From positions 3,019,398 through 3,083,397 of the forward strand of contig NW_006499905.1 of assembly GCF_000471905.2 (NCBI RefSeq): a stretch of 64,000 bases of DNA, written 5' to 3'. Shown in pieces: positions 23,401 through 36,190 of this stretch. Under the pieces are notes generated by a model that was given only the letters and a program-made list of their open reading frames with translations, made no database searches and was not told where the DNA came from. The DNA comes from Amborella trichopoda (taxonomy: Eukaryota; Streptophyta; Magnoliopsida; Amborellales; Amborellaceae). The translations under genes were made by a program, and so were the position numbers. Position 1 is the stretch's first letter. Every line of letters starts with the position of its first letter.

Positions 23401-26400
23401 CGATGTGGTGATAGTGGTGGTTGTGATTAATTTTTCAAAAAAATGCCCGGAGGTCTAGGCTATCTAGCGCCTAGGTGGGCGCCCGGGATCTGGGAGGCCA
23501 AGGTTTGAAATGGGGCAAGGGGTGTCTAGGATCCTGTTTTAGGTCCAGATTTTGTATAAGAAATGCATGAATAAAAATGCATATTTATATATTTTTTATA
23601 ATCCAAGCAAAAAATACCAAACTGGCCCACCTGATGGTAGTTTTGCACCTAGGTGGGTGCCCAAGGACTGCCTGCCTAGTTGGTCTGCCCAGGCCTGTGC
23701 AATGCCCCTAAGTGCTGGGCGGACCGCTTTTTAAACTATTCTTGTTGTGGTGGAATAGTGGTGGTGGTGATGGTAGGTCGGCATTGGTGAAGTGGTGTTG
23801 GTGGTGGCAGTGGCGGTGGTGGCAATGGAGGTGGTGGTGGAGGTAGAGTAGTGGTGGTGGTAGTGTTGTGGTAGTGGTGATAAGATGGTGGTGGTGGCGA
23901 TGATGGTGGCGGTGGAGATGGTGGTACAATGTTGACGGTGGTGGTGGTGGTGGAGGAGCTAGAGTGGTGCGGAGGTGGGTAGGTGGTGTTGGAGGAGCTA
24001 GAGTGGTGCGGAGGTGGTGTTGGAGGAGCTAGAGTGGTGCGGAGGTGGGTAGGTGGTGTTGGAGGAGCTAGAGTGGTGTGGAGGTGGGTAGGTGGTGTTG
24101 GAGGAGCTAGAATAGTGGTGATGGCGCGGTAGTGGTTGTTGTATTAAGGTGATGGTGTTGCCGGCTGAAGTGGCTGCTAGGCGGCAGCGTGGTGGTGGCT
24201 GCCAGGCAGCTGTTTTTTGAAAAAAAGTCAAAGCTGTTCTTCAAAAAATTCAATTTGGGGTCCAATTGTAATTAGGAATTAATTCCAATTAGCGAATTAA
24301 ACTATCTTCAAGGTCAAATTGATGGTGAGAAATTATCAAATCGGTCAAATTGGAATTTGGCTAGGAAATCATATGGTGCCTAGTCTTTTGATATTGGAAG
24401 AGTTTGAAGCACTGTTTTTAGGTTCGAACCAGTCAACAGACCTTGAGAAGTTATTGGTCGGGTCTGTAATCACTAATTGCGTTTAAGAACAGTTTAAGCA
24501 CCATTTGGTTTCCAAGCCAACTTGTTCTTGAAAATTTATCGCCAAACAATTTGACACCAAAGGATGTTTGATTCACAAATTTGAATTGATTCCCAACTGC
24601 AATTATGGCCCTAAATCAATTTTTTTGCAACAGCAGAGTCAAGGGCATTCAGGAAGTATCGCAACAACACATTCTCACAAACACTCATTCCCCACCCCCC
24701 CTTCTTCCCAACCCTCAACATCACCATTGCTGCCATCACTGCATAGCCACCACCCACTCACCACACCGCCGCTTAGGCATGACTGCTCCACCACCCACTC
24801 TACCACCACTGTACTGTGTAGCTGCACCACCACCACCATCACCACTGCCTAGCTGCGACTGCTACCACCACTACCTAGCAGCGATTGCCACCACCACCAT
24901 CGGCAAGCCACCATCGCCACCATTAGTGTATCACCACCACGTAGGGGCTAGGGCTTGCAATGGGCTGGTTGTCCCAACCTGGCATTAAAAAACCTAGTGC
25001 TGGAGCCACAAAATGTGGCCTAAGGGCCAGCCTAGGGTTGGGTCACTATGGCCCAAGGGCGGGGTGGGGGCCTTGGCCATGATGGGGCCGGTCTAGTTTG
25101 GTCTGGCCTGGTCCCTTTTCCTTTTTCTTTTGTTTTGTTTTAATTGTATTTGGCCCCGTCTGGCCTAGTCCGCCCTGGTCCAGCACCTTTTCAGCCTGGT
25201 TTACCATCATCGCCTACCTGCCACCACCACCATTCCAAGAATGACAACCCGTCGCCACCACCATTACTCCACCACAACAGCCACTAGCATTCCATTGCTA
25301 CTACCACCACTATTACGCCATCACTACCACCACTATCATCGTACTACATAATACTGATTTATTATTCAAATTATAACTATCAAACACCCATAGTGAGCAA
25401 ATGACAATTGACCAAGTTTCCATTTGGGCAATTATGGATGGGGGGAAAAACCAAACCATTTGACAAAATTTTGCAATCAAACGGTCCATTATTGCTTCAC
25501 TTATTTTTCATTTCTGGATAAGGTATCATAGCTTCCTTTGAATATGAACAAGAATATTATATGTTTGTCCACAAATTGAGTTAAGCGTTAGAACTTTGGA
25601 TGGTAAAATAATTTCGAGTGATTGATACCATGTCTTGTTCAAGTTTATAACACATTATGTCATTTGTTTGTTGATATGCTTGCTTAAGGGAAACCCACAT
25701 ATCCTTCATTGCTATAATTTGTGAAAACTCATTGTGAATTATACATTAATGTTATGTAAAATCCATTGATTCATCATCCACAGGTTAATTCCTTATTGTC
25801 CATGGCCCGGCTTCACTACAGATCATAGTCACCGGGATCTCCTACTTTGGTAGAAGATCCCTTCTAGGATCTCGATTCTGTCACTCCCGGAATGGATCTT
25901 TCAAGAATCTCGATTTTTAAATTTTGGGATCTCGAACCCCACTCAAAGGGATCCCGATCCCAACCTTAAAGACCAAGACAACGACCAAAATGATGATTTT
26001 CGTTGTTTATAGCCAACTAGCAACAAAACTATTACTTGCTTGCTATCAATAATAAGATTATCACTTTGAAGAGTATACATAAATCCTAGATTATCATACA
26101 CTTTAAGGTTGGTAACAAGATCCCCAAATAATTGGGATAAAGTTGCCAAAAGGCCGGGATCAAGATATTCAAAGGTTGGAATCTCAATTCCTAACATTTT
26201 GGAATCTCGATCCCTAAAATGTGCATTGTACGGACGGTGTTCCCAACTACAGGTATCTTCTAGCAATTCACGATCCCTCGCTCCCGATCCCGATCCTGAT
26301 ACCGTTCCCGCTTCCGTTTTCGATCCCAACAACTATGCTACAGATGCATTAATGTAACATCGTAAGCATAAAAAAAAATGTAACATTGTAAGAAAAAATA

Positions 26401-29400
26401 TCTCCCTCTTTGAAGTTTCTGAAGTGGAAGGCTAAGAGTGTACTCCTTTTCATCTACCTTGATGTATTGCACTAGGTTCTCAGCGGGGGAGGTCATAATT
26501 GATTTTTCAGGGGATTTTAACCCATAAGTCGGTTGCAGAAAGAGAAAAACCTAAAAAAACGGCGGAAGCCAAACAAATGTGGAGTTAGAAGCTCTGAGAT
26601 TTCAGTACTGGCTCTTGTCATTGTTGATCATGGTGGCGGGTGCAACAATGTGATGTCTAGAGTTCCATTTCCACCAAGGTCCCATGTTAACAGTCACCCA
26701 ACAAAAAAAAAAAACTCTTAGATTATGATGCAAGATGGGTTAGGGATAGGAATCATATGGTTGTCGATAAAATGGGATTTATAGCATTGGTGAGGAGGAA
26801 CAACTAAACAGGCTGTAGAGGGTAGCTCTAAAGTTATCTTGAAAGAACTTATCAAATTCTTAACTCGAACAAATGTGTCCCGGAGTGAATCCCTAGGTTA
26901 TTCTTCTTTGAAAAAGATGAATCCCCCAGGTTAATAATGGGATGGACTTCCCACTTTTATATGAACAATTTTGATATTGAATCCCTTGCAGCAACTTCTT
27001 GGCTCTACTTCAAAATTTACTTTGATGAGAATTTCATATGATCGCATAACTGTAGAGAAGATAATGAAGTGATGAGAGATAGATAGGGAGTGCATCAGAG
27101 TGAATATTTCTTTATGCATGCTGTTTTATTTGGCTTTTATGTTATGGGATCTTTGTGCTCTTTCCTTGATTATTTGGGGCTTTCAGGTGCCCTTTATTGC
27201 CAGAGAGAAGGATCTACAGTTCCATGGGCTTAATTGTTTTCCTGGTCACCATTGTAATGACCTTACATGGGGTGTTTTTGGCATATAACAATCAAGTTAT
27301 GTTTTTGCTTGAGATGTTGGGTTCTGCAAATGTGGTATTGTAAAAAACTTTAGTTTCTTTGAAACTTTCTGCATTTTGCAGGGAGTAAGCACTGACGGTG
27401 CATTAGGTTGCATTTATTCTGGGTTTTGTCTTTGTAGCCCAGATTTGTGGAGCTAAGACTTGCATCATTGGTTGTGGCTTCCTATCAAACTGTTAATAAA
27501 TTGATGGAGGAAAAAACTTTTCTGCTACACTTTCCTTCTGTGTATTGGACTACTGTGCATGTCCCACAACATTGTCTTTTGTGCTTCTTTTATGCATGTA
27601 CTATCAATTTGATTATATGTATGCATGGAACAATTGAGTGCTTTCGCTCTGCAGGTTTGCGTATGCATTAGTTAAAGTATCCTATAGACCTATCGAGTAC
27701 GAAAATATCATATCAGTTACACTTATCCCCATCCATCAAAATAATACATGGTGATGGCGAAAGAGTGGGATTCACCATTAGCATTATGTCTTGTTCTGGT
27801 GGACCTCCTTCCCCTCTCCATTGCGTTTTTATCATTCACCCTTTCAAATAAATAGTATTGCCAGGGTTTTAAACATCATTTCGGTGCCTTGAATTGTCAG
27901 GGCATCAATTACCATTGCACCATTGCGGATCGACAATTCATTGATCAAGATCGGTGTATCGATTCAACTAAAAAAATAAATAAGTTGAAAACCGATGGTG
28001 GGATTTTGCAGTCCTGGGATTCCCTAGACCTGGATTGTCCCCCACCAACTGGTCCTGGGTTGAACTGGGCAAATCTGGTTTTACCCAATTTTTAAAACCC
28101 TGGTGGTGAACATACGGACTATTTTTTTCTGCAGTCCTCGGCAATATACAAAATTTCGCATAAAATATTCAGCATATAAATGTCTCTTAAGGATGGGATT
28201 TGGATTTGTTTGAAATTTATGGTATAATGTTTGGTTTCAGGGTCTGGCTGCTGCGAGATTTGCTAGTACAGAAGTTGCCAAAAGATCAACTTCTGGGGGC
28301 TTTTTCAGCTGGCTTACAGGCGAGAAATCCAGTACTCTTGCACCTCTAGATGTTCCTCTTCCAGGTGTTACGCTTCCACCTCCTTTGCCTGACTATGTTG
28401 AACCAGGCAAGACAAAGATTACAACTCTACCCAATGGTGCAAAGATTGCCTCTGAAGCATCAACGGTATGGATTTTTGGAGCTTGACATATCTAATGTTC
28501 ATGTAAAGGAGTTTTACTGCTTTATCCTTCATTTCATCATTACTAGATGAATTTATCGAACAGAATCCAGCTGCCTCAATTGGGCTCTATGTTGACTGCG
28601 GCTCTGTGTATGAGACACCATATTCTATCGGAGCTACACACCTGTTGGAGAGAATGGCATTTAAAAGTACAACAAACCGAAGCCATCTTCGTATTGTACG
28701 AGAGGTAGAAGCCATTGGTGGTAATGTTACAGCGTCGGCTTCACGTGAGCAGATGGGATATTCTTATGATGCTCTGAAAACCTATTTGCCTGAAATGGTA
28801 GAAGTGCTGATTGATTGTGTTAGAAATCCCGTTTTCCTTGACTGGGAGCTTAGTGAGCAGGTACGCAGCTTGTGTACTGTTGATCCTCTCCTTCTTATTG
28901 GTGAGTTATTGTTGCCATTTTTGACCATATCTACTTTTTTATGTGGTGCTGCAGTTGAATAAGGTGAAATCTGAGATAGGGGAAATTTCCAATAATCCAC
29001 AGGGTTTGCTTTTGGAGGCAATTCATTCAGCTGGTTATTCTGGTGCATTGGCGAATCCTTTATTGGCTCCAGAATCTGCATTGAACAAATTAAACAGCAC
29101 AATTTTGGAGGAATTTGTTGCTGTAAGTCCTATTGATCCATATTTTGTTATACATAACTACCATATATGTAGGCAGTTTTCCAAAACTTGAACTCGGGGG
29201 ACTGACTCATTCAAATCAAGCCCAACTCGATTCACTGAGTTAAACAGTCAACTCAAAGAAACTTGGAGAAGGTTTTCAAATTTTATTCTAATCCCTGAGA
29301 AATAGGTTTTTGAAATGGGATTATGGTCCTAGCTTGTCGCTATGTCAATACCAATACTTTCCATGTGAGCAACTACCATCTATGGGTCAAAATAACAAAC

Positions 29401-30644
29401 AAAATAGCATATGTAATTACTCAGGTCTTTTCCATTCATAAAACATGGTGACTGACAAGTTGATTTGGCGAGTTTTTCCGAGTTAAAAATGAGTTTTTGA
29501 TCAATATTTGTTGGCAATGTTATTTGATATCTCAACCTTTTACATGGGAATTTGCAGGAGAACTACACTGCACCTCGTATGGTATTGGCTGCTTCAGGAG
29601 TGGATCATGAGGAATTGGTATCGATTGCAGAGCCTCTTTTGTCAGACTTACCTAAAGTACCTCCTCATGAGGTCCCTACGTCTGTGTATGTTGGAGGTGA
29701 TTATCGCTGTCAGGCTGACTCACCGGTATGCATAAAGAATACTTCACCTCTTTCAGCTGGATTATTTAGATGTTTGTATAGGTATTTGTTCATTTATGTT
29801 CCTCATTTTTTTGTCTTTCTTTGTCCTTGCTGTCTGGAGCAGAGGACCCATGTGGCACTTGCTTTTGAAGTTCCTGGAGGCTGGCTGAAGGAGAAGGAAG
29901 CCATTACATTGACTGTACTTCAGGTTCTGCGGTTTCATTTTGCCTTTTGGTTTGTTTTCCATGTTTAAAATGATTTCAGTTTTTGTTCCCTTTTTTGTGT
30001 TTTTATTACGAAATCACTTGTAATTGTCTTATGCTCCAGAATAAACTAGATGATATTCATTTCCTGCATTCCTTGTATTATTAGTCACATTGCAAAATCC
30101 GAGTTAATGTTTTAATGTTAGTTGTCATTTCTGGTCCCAGATACTTATGGGAGGAGGCGGCTCTTTCTCTGCTGGAGGTCCTGGAAAAGGGATGTATTCT
30201 CGGTTATGTAAGTTATGACTCTGGTACAGAATGTTTTATTATCCTGGTATCAGTTGAGCTGCTGGCTTAATAAGTTGGATACAGATTTCTGTTTAGTTAG
30301 AATTTACGAGCGCAGCTATTTAAGTTCGAGTCTTGTACAATGATTTATTATCCTTGCATCAGTTGAGCTGCTACAGAATTTCCTTTGGTCAGAATTTAGG
30401 AACCCCATCCCCCCGCTTTTCTCTCTCTTTCTCTCTCTCTCTCTCTCNTTCTCTCTCTCTCTCTCTCTCTCTCTCTTCTTCTTCTTCTTACTTCGTTAAC
30501 TTACGTTTCTTACGTTTACTTTACGTTNNNNNNNNNNNNNNNNNNNNTTATTATTACCTTCGTCTACTACGTACGTAGTAGTCTCGTCTACTACGTACTT
30601 ACTTTCGTTCTACGTACTTACGTACCTACTCCCTCCTTCCTTCT

Positions 30645-30693
<49 letters not shown>

Positions 30694-33600
30694 CTTCTGT
30701 CTCTCAAGTTTATAGTTAGAAATTGTTTTGTTCCTTTTCCTTAGCTTTATATCAGAAGTAATCATTCTATTCATCCATAAGCTAAGTTGATTTTGGGTCC
30801 TTGCCTTAGTTTCTGCTTGTATTCTATTGCGATAGATGGTTAATTAGTAGAAGTGTGTCAACAGATCTTCGCATTCTGAATGAGTTCCAGCAAATACAGT
30901 CGTTCTCTGCTTTTAACAGTATATACAACAATACTGGCATTTTTGGAATCCATGCAACCACGGTAAGCCTCCTACTTAAGCATTCATGTAACTTGGTAGA
31001 ACTCACATTTTCCTTCCAACTGGATTTAATAGGATCATGGTTAGCTGTTTCATTATCTCCTCATGTAACATGATAGTTATATCTGGATTTTAGATCTTAG
31101 CTTTAGTACTCGTAACAAGAAAACTAATATATCCATATTTGACTTTGTAGATCGTGTGTGAGTTTTAGGGGTATGTCAAACCTTTAGAACGAGTTTTGAA
31201 GCAATTTTTATGTACACCCATCTGCAATGGCGCATCAAGCAAAAAGAGTTCTGATTTTCTACTTTTTGTTATTTTTTAATTTTTACAAGTGCACTGGAAG
31301 CAATTTTTTTGTATGCCCTTCTGTAATGGCGCATCAAGCAAAAAGAGTTTTGATTTTCTGCTTTTTTGTTATTTTTTTATTTTTACAAGTGGACAAAAAC
31401 AGTTATCTGTTTTTATATCATATGGACCTCTTTGACGTCTACCCAAGCCGAAATTTATTACTTTGTGGCTTTCAAAAAGACTGGGTTGACCACAAGTGCA
31501 TTGACCACAAGTCCACCGCCACCTAAGCAGGGTCAAATATGTTTTCCAATCGATGCCAAACTGGCTCTTTTTTCTGTCAAGGAAATTGTTTCATGGAAGA
31601 CAAGCTTAAGGTGTGGTCCACTAGGAAGCTATTATTTGAGGAAGGATAATTGATATTAGTAGATAATATCATGAAATCTAAGTTTTAAGAGGCCAATTTC
31701 CTGGACTCAATATGAGGTCTTGAGAGATTCTCTTCGTGTTGAGGTGGAAATTCTCTCCTTGTAGAGTAGTTGGATGGTTTCAGGCACTTGGATCAGTGAA
31801 AGTTTGATGCAGAAGTTTGACCCTTTTTTACTGGATTGTGCTTTTTCGGCAATTTGCTGGGTCACCCTTTGATGGTTTTAGTTTCAACTTTTGAGTGCTT
31901 GTTAACAGTGTAGAGAAAGTGGCTCGGTATTTATGGATGATTCAGTTGGCAGTTCTGCACTTATCGTGGATAGGTCCTTGGACCCAGGTGGTTCTCCCCT
32001 GCTTTCATTCAGGATGTCGGGATGATTGTTTTAAGTGCATGTCATTGTAACTACTAAGAAAGAAGGATGATATTGAATTTTTATGGCATTCTTTATGGGA
32101 TAGGATGCAGAGGAAATTTGAAGCCTCACGGCTCAGGCAGCATGTGCGTTGACTCTTGACCTATTACTTTAGTCGATGGCTTATCTGATGTCATAACAAA
32201 GGTTTACAGTTTACTTCTCTCGTCATATGGTGTCTTATGTTTGTGATCTCAAGGATGCTATTTATTAAAAGACTGAAGGATTCTAGACGTGTTTTCTTGA
32301 TTAATGCTGTATTGGATTTTAGGTTGATTTGGATGGAACTGAATGTGGGGGAACCCGATTATTGCGTGGCTGGTGGTGGAAATGAGATGGAATGCAAATT
32401 AAAAGTGTTATGGCATTTTGCCAGATGCTTAAGCTTGCATTTTCGATTGCTAGTTTGTGCATCATGCCATCATTTGCTTGTGTTTCTTTTGTGGACTACA
32501 GTAGACTGGTCCATTGTCTCCATATGACTTCACTTTTCTGGTGGATGCTCCTGGTTGTATGTTCAGTGGCTGGCCTTTTAAGATGATATGAGGTTTGAAA
32601 ATAAGTGGCTATATGTTTTTTATGACATGTTTTTCTAGTGGTTGCATCAACCCCGCTAGACTGAGGCCCCATTTGGATGGATTAAATTTTTGGAACAGGA
32701 CTGTTCTTTTTCTTCCACCCAATTTAGGAGTGAAGAACTGCCCAGCCTGGTCTGCTCCACTATTCAAGGGTCTCAGATTTTTATAAACTGCCCAGCCTGG
32801 TCCGCTCCACTATTCAAGGATCTCAGACTTTTATAACCTGCTTATCAACAAATGCTGCTAACATGTCCCTGATCCCCCCAATAAAAGAAAAAAAAATTGA
32901 AAAAGAGAAAAGGTTTCCCCCCATTTATAACTAATTCCTATGCTTTTTGGAGTTGTTTAGCTGTCCAAACAGCCTGAAGTATCTAGTTTATTCTTTAGTT
33001 AATTATTTGGAATAAATTTCAAATGGAGGACTTCCATGCTCTTTGCAGGAAACCTGTATCGTGTTGATAAACTAGGATATCCATATGGAAACTTTTGAAA
33101 TGTTCTCCACCATTTGAAATTCATGCGGTGGCTCATGTTGAAATCATGTGGGGGTGATAGGTAGCACTTTTTTCATATTGAATCTTCTTGGTTTATGTGC
33201 GGTGCAGAGTTTTTTTTTTGGTTTGACCTACATTTCCCCTTGCTAGAACCAGTGTTACTCATGAAACTGTGTTGATTCACATTGAAAATAATTATCGTCT
33301 TTCAAATGTTCTCTTTATTTGTTTATCCAGAATATTTTAAATGTTCATAGCATCTTTTTTGTGTGGGTCTTTACGCTTTTGTAAAATGTGTTCATCTGTT
33401 CATTGTGCACATGGTTTTTCTGGATTTCAAAGAAAATCAGGGTTGCTTAGCTGTCAGATATACATTGGATCTTTCCAAGTGTTTATTCTTTTTATTTCCC
33501 TCCTGGTTAAGTGGCGTTCTTGTTTTTCTAACTAGGATTCTATGGGATGATGAAATTGTAGAGTGAGTTGAAGCGTTTGATAAAATTATGCTGAAAGCTG

Positions 33601-35637
33601 TCTTAGACTGAATGCACCTTTTTAAGCACTTACTTTTTCCCTCTCCTGAATGGGTGGTGTACTTCTCATCATTCTTATCAGGGTCCTGAGTTTGTTTCTA
33701 AAGCTGTAGATTTAGCAGCGAGGGAACTTATCTCCATTGCGACTCCTGGAGAAGGTATGCTGCCTCAGCTCATTTTGATTCTATTCTGAAGTGTATTAAA
33801 GGTGTTCTTCAAGCCAATATGATTATCTGAAGTTTTCTACTTCCTTTTGAACAGTTGATAATGTACAGCTGGACCGTGCCAAGGCTTCGACAAAGTCAGC
33901 TGTGCTGATGAACTTGGAGTCTAGAGTAAGTCACTGGGTTCTTACCATTGTAAATTATTGTTTGCTAATATGTATACTTGTCGGCAGTCAGTGTATACTT
34001 ATATTCCATTGACTTTCAGATGGTCGCTGCAGAAGATATAGGCCGCCAAATCTTGACATATGGAGAGAGGTTTGTTCTTGATTCCATCTCTGACATGGAA
34101 TATGACAATTTTGCATGAACTTTTTGGGTTAAGAATCTTAGTTTGGTATTCTCAATAACCATGTTTGAATGCTACGTGATTTTGCGATGGGATAAATGAC
34201 AAAGAAAGCCCTCATGATTAAATGTATAGTACCCCCCTATGGGTACACAATTATTTAAACTTGCCCCTTTCTGTGCCATTGCAAATTTCTGCTTCACATA
34301 ATACAAAAGCAAACTTATTCACACAATCTTTCAATACTGGGCATCTTTAGTACCAAGAAGTTGCAATTTATGAACTAAGAACAATGTTTGGCTTTGGCCA
34401 TCATTTTTGTTGGGGGATACACAATCTTGAGAGTGGATGCGCCTGGAGAGTGATCAAGCTGTTAATGAATGGCTCGTAGAGAAAATAATAATTACCTTCA
34501 ATATCCTCAGCATGAAACACTTGTTTTGCTAAAAAAAAAAACATGTTATTTTGGTTCTTATTGTATAATTGAGTCGGTGGGTGTGGTTTTTTCTTAGAGC
34601 TGCTCTACACTAAGTAGTGTGTACCGTTCACTCCTCCGAAGATCTTAATTGAGAAAGTTTTTTTACAATATTTTTTTTTGTTGAAGTGTTACCATTTCTT
34701 TGTTTTATTTATTTTTTGTGTTAGTTTGTCTAAAAACCAATAACAAAACCAATAATGCAATCCGTAACTGGGGCATCTGAGTGACTAGGGCAGCTTGAAG
34801 ACAATAATTTTGCATTTTATCAGAAACCTCTTCATAGTTTAGTCAGATTGTTTCTTTTTTCTGCTCGAATATTGGACCCTGATCTGATCACCTATCTCTT
34901 TCAAGTGGTTGTAGCATGTGGGCTGTATTCCGTTCTAAAAGCTTTTCAATGTCAGGAGCCAACTATTCAAGTGTCAAGTCAGAAGTTAAAAAGCAAAAAC
35001 TTTCCCTAGTTCAGATGAATTTCCCTGAGAAAATAGAAATGAGACTAAATATGTGTGGCATGCGTATACGGCTTACTTCGAGTGACTCTTCATTTTTAGG
35101 ACGAGTGGCTTTATAATGAATCAATATCATAAAAGAGATCATTGCCATAACTGCAGGAAACCAGTTGAGCATTACCTGAAGGCTGTGGATGAAGTCACAT
35201 TGAAGGACATTTCTTCAATTGCAGAAAAGCTAATCTCTACCCCCCTAACAATGGCATCTTGGGGAGATGGTACTCAATTTTTACCTCTTCTTTTTTTAAA
35301 TATTTAATCTCAGATCAGAAATCAAATTCCACAAACCTTTCGTTATTTCTGTAAGGAAAAAGTTGGGCTTTAAAGCCGAAAATATGTTAAAACCATAGCC
35401 TCATTTATTTTGTTCTTTGGATGAATTGGTTTTTGTTTTTTGGATGAACTTGGTTTTTGTTTCTATATTCCATTTTCCTTTTTCTGCCTATTTGTTTAAG
35501 AACATAATTATGCTGATACTGTAATGGCTTTCTTCTTTTGATAAATTGATATTTGTTTTTCTTTTTTAAATTTCTTTTTTGCAGTTCTTAATGTCCCAAG
35601 TTATGAATCGGTCAGCCAGAAGTTTCATGCAAAATAA
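20477..35637 (+). CDS. MPPA: Mitochondrial processing peptidase alpha subunit, complete, 13 exons
   Basis: Non-catalytic partner of the MPP alpha/beta protease that removes matrix-targeting presequences; in plants it is a core subunit of the cytochrome bc1 complex in the inner membrane. Exons: 20477-20515, 28241-28465, 28564-28860, 28955-29122, 29558-29725, 29843-29923, 30141-30207, 30865-30962, 33682-33754, 33855-33925, 34020-34069, 35157-35269, 35585-35637. All GT-AG, phases consistent, 500 residues, the usual length. The Arg-rich, acid-free N-terminus ([13 protein letters not shown]) is a mitochondrial presequence. The M16 metal site is degenerate: HLLERM (114-119) in place of the beta-subunit HxxEH, as expected for alpha. 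The glycine-rich substrate loop [14 protein letters not shown] (330-343) is intact. The start lies in the conserved family context. Intron 1 is 7.7 kb, and an assembly gap sits in intron 7 but does not touch exons. Confidence 0.96.
22632..22736. repeat. Perfect 24-bp inverted repeat with 57-base loop
   Basis: TTAATACCGGTTGATCACCA is the start of the left arm (22,632-22,655); the right arm (22,713-22,736) is its exact 24-base inverse. Poly-T/A sequence lies outside both arms. The loop is rich in CGGTT. It could be the tip pair of a small MITE or a transcribed hairpin. Confidence 0.85.
23203..25490. mobile_element. 2.3-kb inverted-repeat element with GGT/ACC trinucleotide arms
   Basis: About 150 bp at each end are inverted: left GCAAAATTTTGTCAAATGG (about 23,215), GGTCAATTGTCATTTG and ACAATTTGAATTATAA recur in the same order when the right end is read inward from about 25,487 (GCAAAATTTTGTCAAATGG, GGTCAATTGTCATTTG, ATAATTTGAATAATAA). 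Inside the left arm runs a GGT-rich tract (23,340-24,190) and inside the right arm ACC-rich tracts (24,660-24,950 and 25,200-25,350). No transposase is readable. This looks like a foldback or long-TIR non-autonomous element; 24,490-24,600 (CACCATTTGGTTTCCAAG) may be the edge of a second nested unit. Confidence 0.7.
23952..24117. repeat. 39-bp minisatellite, five units
   Basis: Units begin GGAGGAGCTAGAGTGGTG at 23,952, 23,991, 24,022, 24,061 and 24,100. Spacing is 39, 31, 39, 39; the second unit lacks eight bases. It lies inside the GGT arm of the inverted-repeat element. Confidence 0.9.
30421..30690. other. (CT)n tracts around an assembly gap in MPPA intron 7
   Basis: (CT)n at 30,421-30,475 (single N at 30,448) and again at about 30,648-30,690 bracket a 20-N gap (30,528-30,547). 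The bases between are odd short words (ACGT, TACG, CTAC) unlike the rest of the intron. Splice phase across the intron is unaffected. Confidence 0.85.
31198..31390. repeat. 99-bp direct tandem duplication in MPPA intron 8
   Basis: GAAGCAATTTTT..ATGGCGCATCAAGCAAAAAG starts at 31,198 and again at 31,297, with several point differences between units. Both end TTTTTACAAGTG. No coding meaning is supported. Confidence 0.85.
32664..32974. mobile_element. MITE-like repeat, family C copy 2 (MPPA intron 8)
   Basis: Collinear with 7,990-8,238. Starts GGCCCCATTTGGATGG and ends CTGTCCAAACAGCC, so the tips are weakly inverted. It contains an internal tandem duplication: AACTGCCCAGCCTGGTC begins at about 32,734 and about 32,785. 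No coding capacity. Confidence 0.55.
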
Positions 35638-36190
35638 AATGCCAGCGCGGATTGAGTCAAGTTCTCAATTATGTTGCAATTTTGGGATGGCTTCCAACAC
35701 AGCTGCCAAAAATAAATTAAAAAAAATATGAAAGTCTACCAAATTCCATTTGGTTCCATAAATTGGTGAGCTTCTGCAGTGTTGTAGCATCACCGAGGCC
35801 TGCTGCTATGGCTTTGCAGCTTCTGTTTGGTTTCCTTTATGTAATATCTATTTGTTAATCACAAATTCTTTTGTCTTTTAGAGACTAGCATACTTTACTA
35901 TTAACCAGCATTGACAATTTGGTGATAGGATCACTCTTTTTACCAAAGAATAATCTTTTGATTTTTATTTTCCTTTTAGTTTTGAAATTGGTGAATTTTT
36001 GCTTTTGCTTTTTGTTCGCTAAGGGTAGACTAGCTTGTTTTGGTTCTTGGGTAAACCAGGTTCGAACCCATATATATTTCATGCCTATGTTACATGGACA
36101 CTAATATGTGTCTCAGTCACATATGGAAGTGTTCAGTGTTGGAAACATCAAACTACAAAATAAGCTTTTACCATATATGCCGATGTATTA
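35638..36190 (+). other. MPPA 3' UTR and flank
   Basis: The 3' UTR probably runs to about 35,860; TGTAATATCTATTTGTTAAT near 35,840 could be the polyadenylation region. Nothing else is recognisable before the LINE remnant. Confidence 0.4.

Larger units (their letters stand above)
20516..28240 (+). other. MPPA intron 1 (7.7 kb)
   Basis: No credible gene inside. It holds a perfect inverted repeat (22,632-22,736), a GGTTNAACCGGT-rich patch to about 23,170, a 2.3-kb inverted-repeat element with GGT/ACC arms (23,203-25,490), and a patch of GGGATC/GATCCC words (25,820-26,330). His-rich or Pro-rich open frames there come from the trinucleotide repeats. Confidence 0.7.

Noticed and set aside
23708..24231. 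His-rich and Ser/Pro-rich minus-strand frames
   Set aside because: Produced by GGT-type trinucleotide and 39-bp repeats within an intron; no conserved domain.
24568..24988. Thr/His/Pro-rich plus-strand frames
   Set aside because: Same cause in the ACC arm of the inverted-repeat element.
25943..26357. Opposed frames in MPPA intron 1
   Set aside because: They follow GATCCC/GGGATC words; no family similarity seen, and both strands are open from composition.
31227..31653. Frames in MPPA intron 8 with a repeated [11 protein letters not shown] block
   Set aside because: The repetition is the 99-bp DNA tandem duplication; the frame ends in unrelated sequence.
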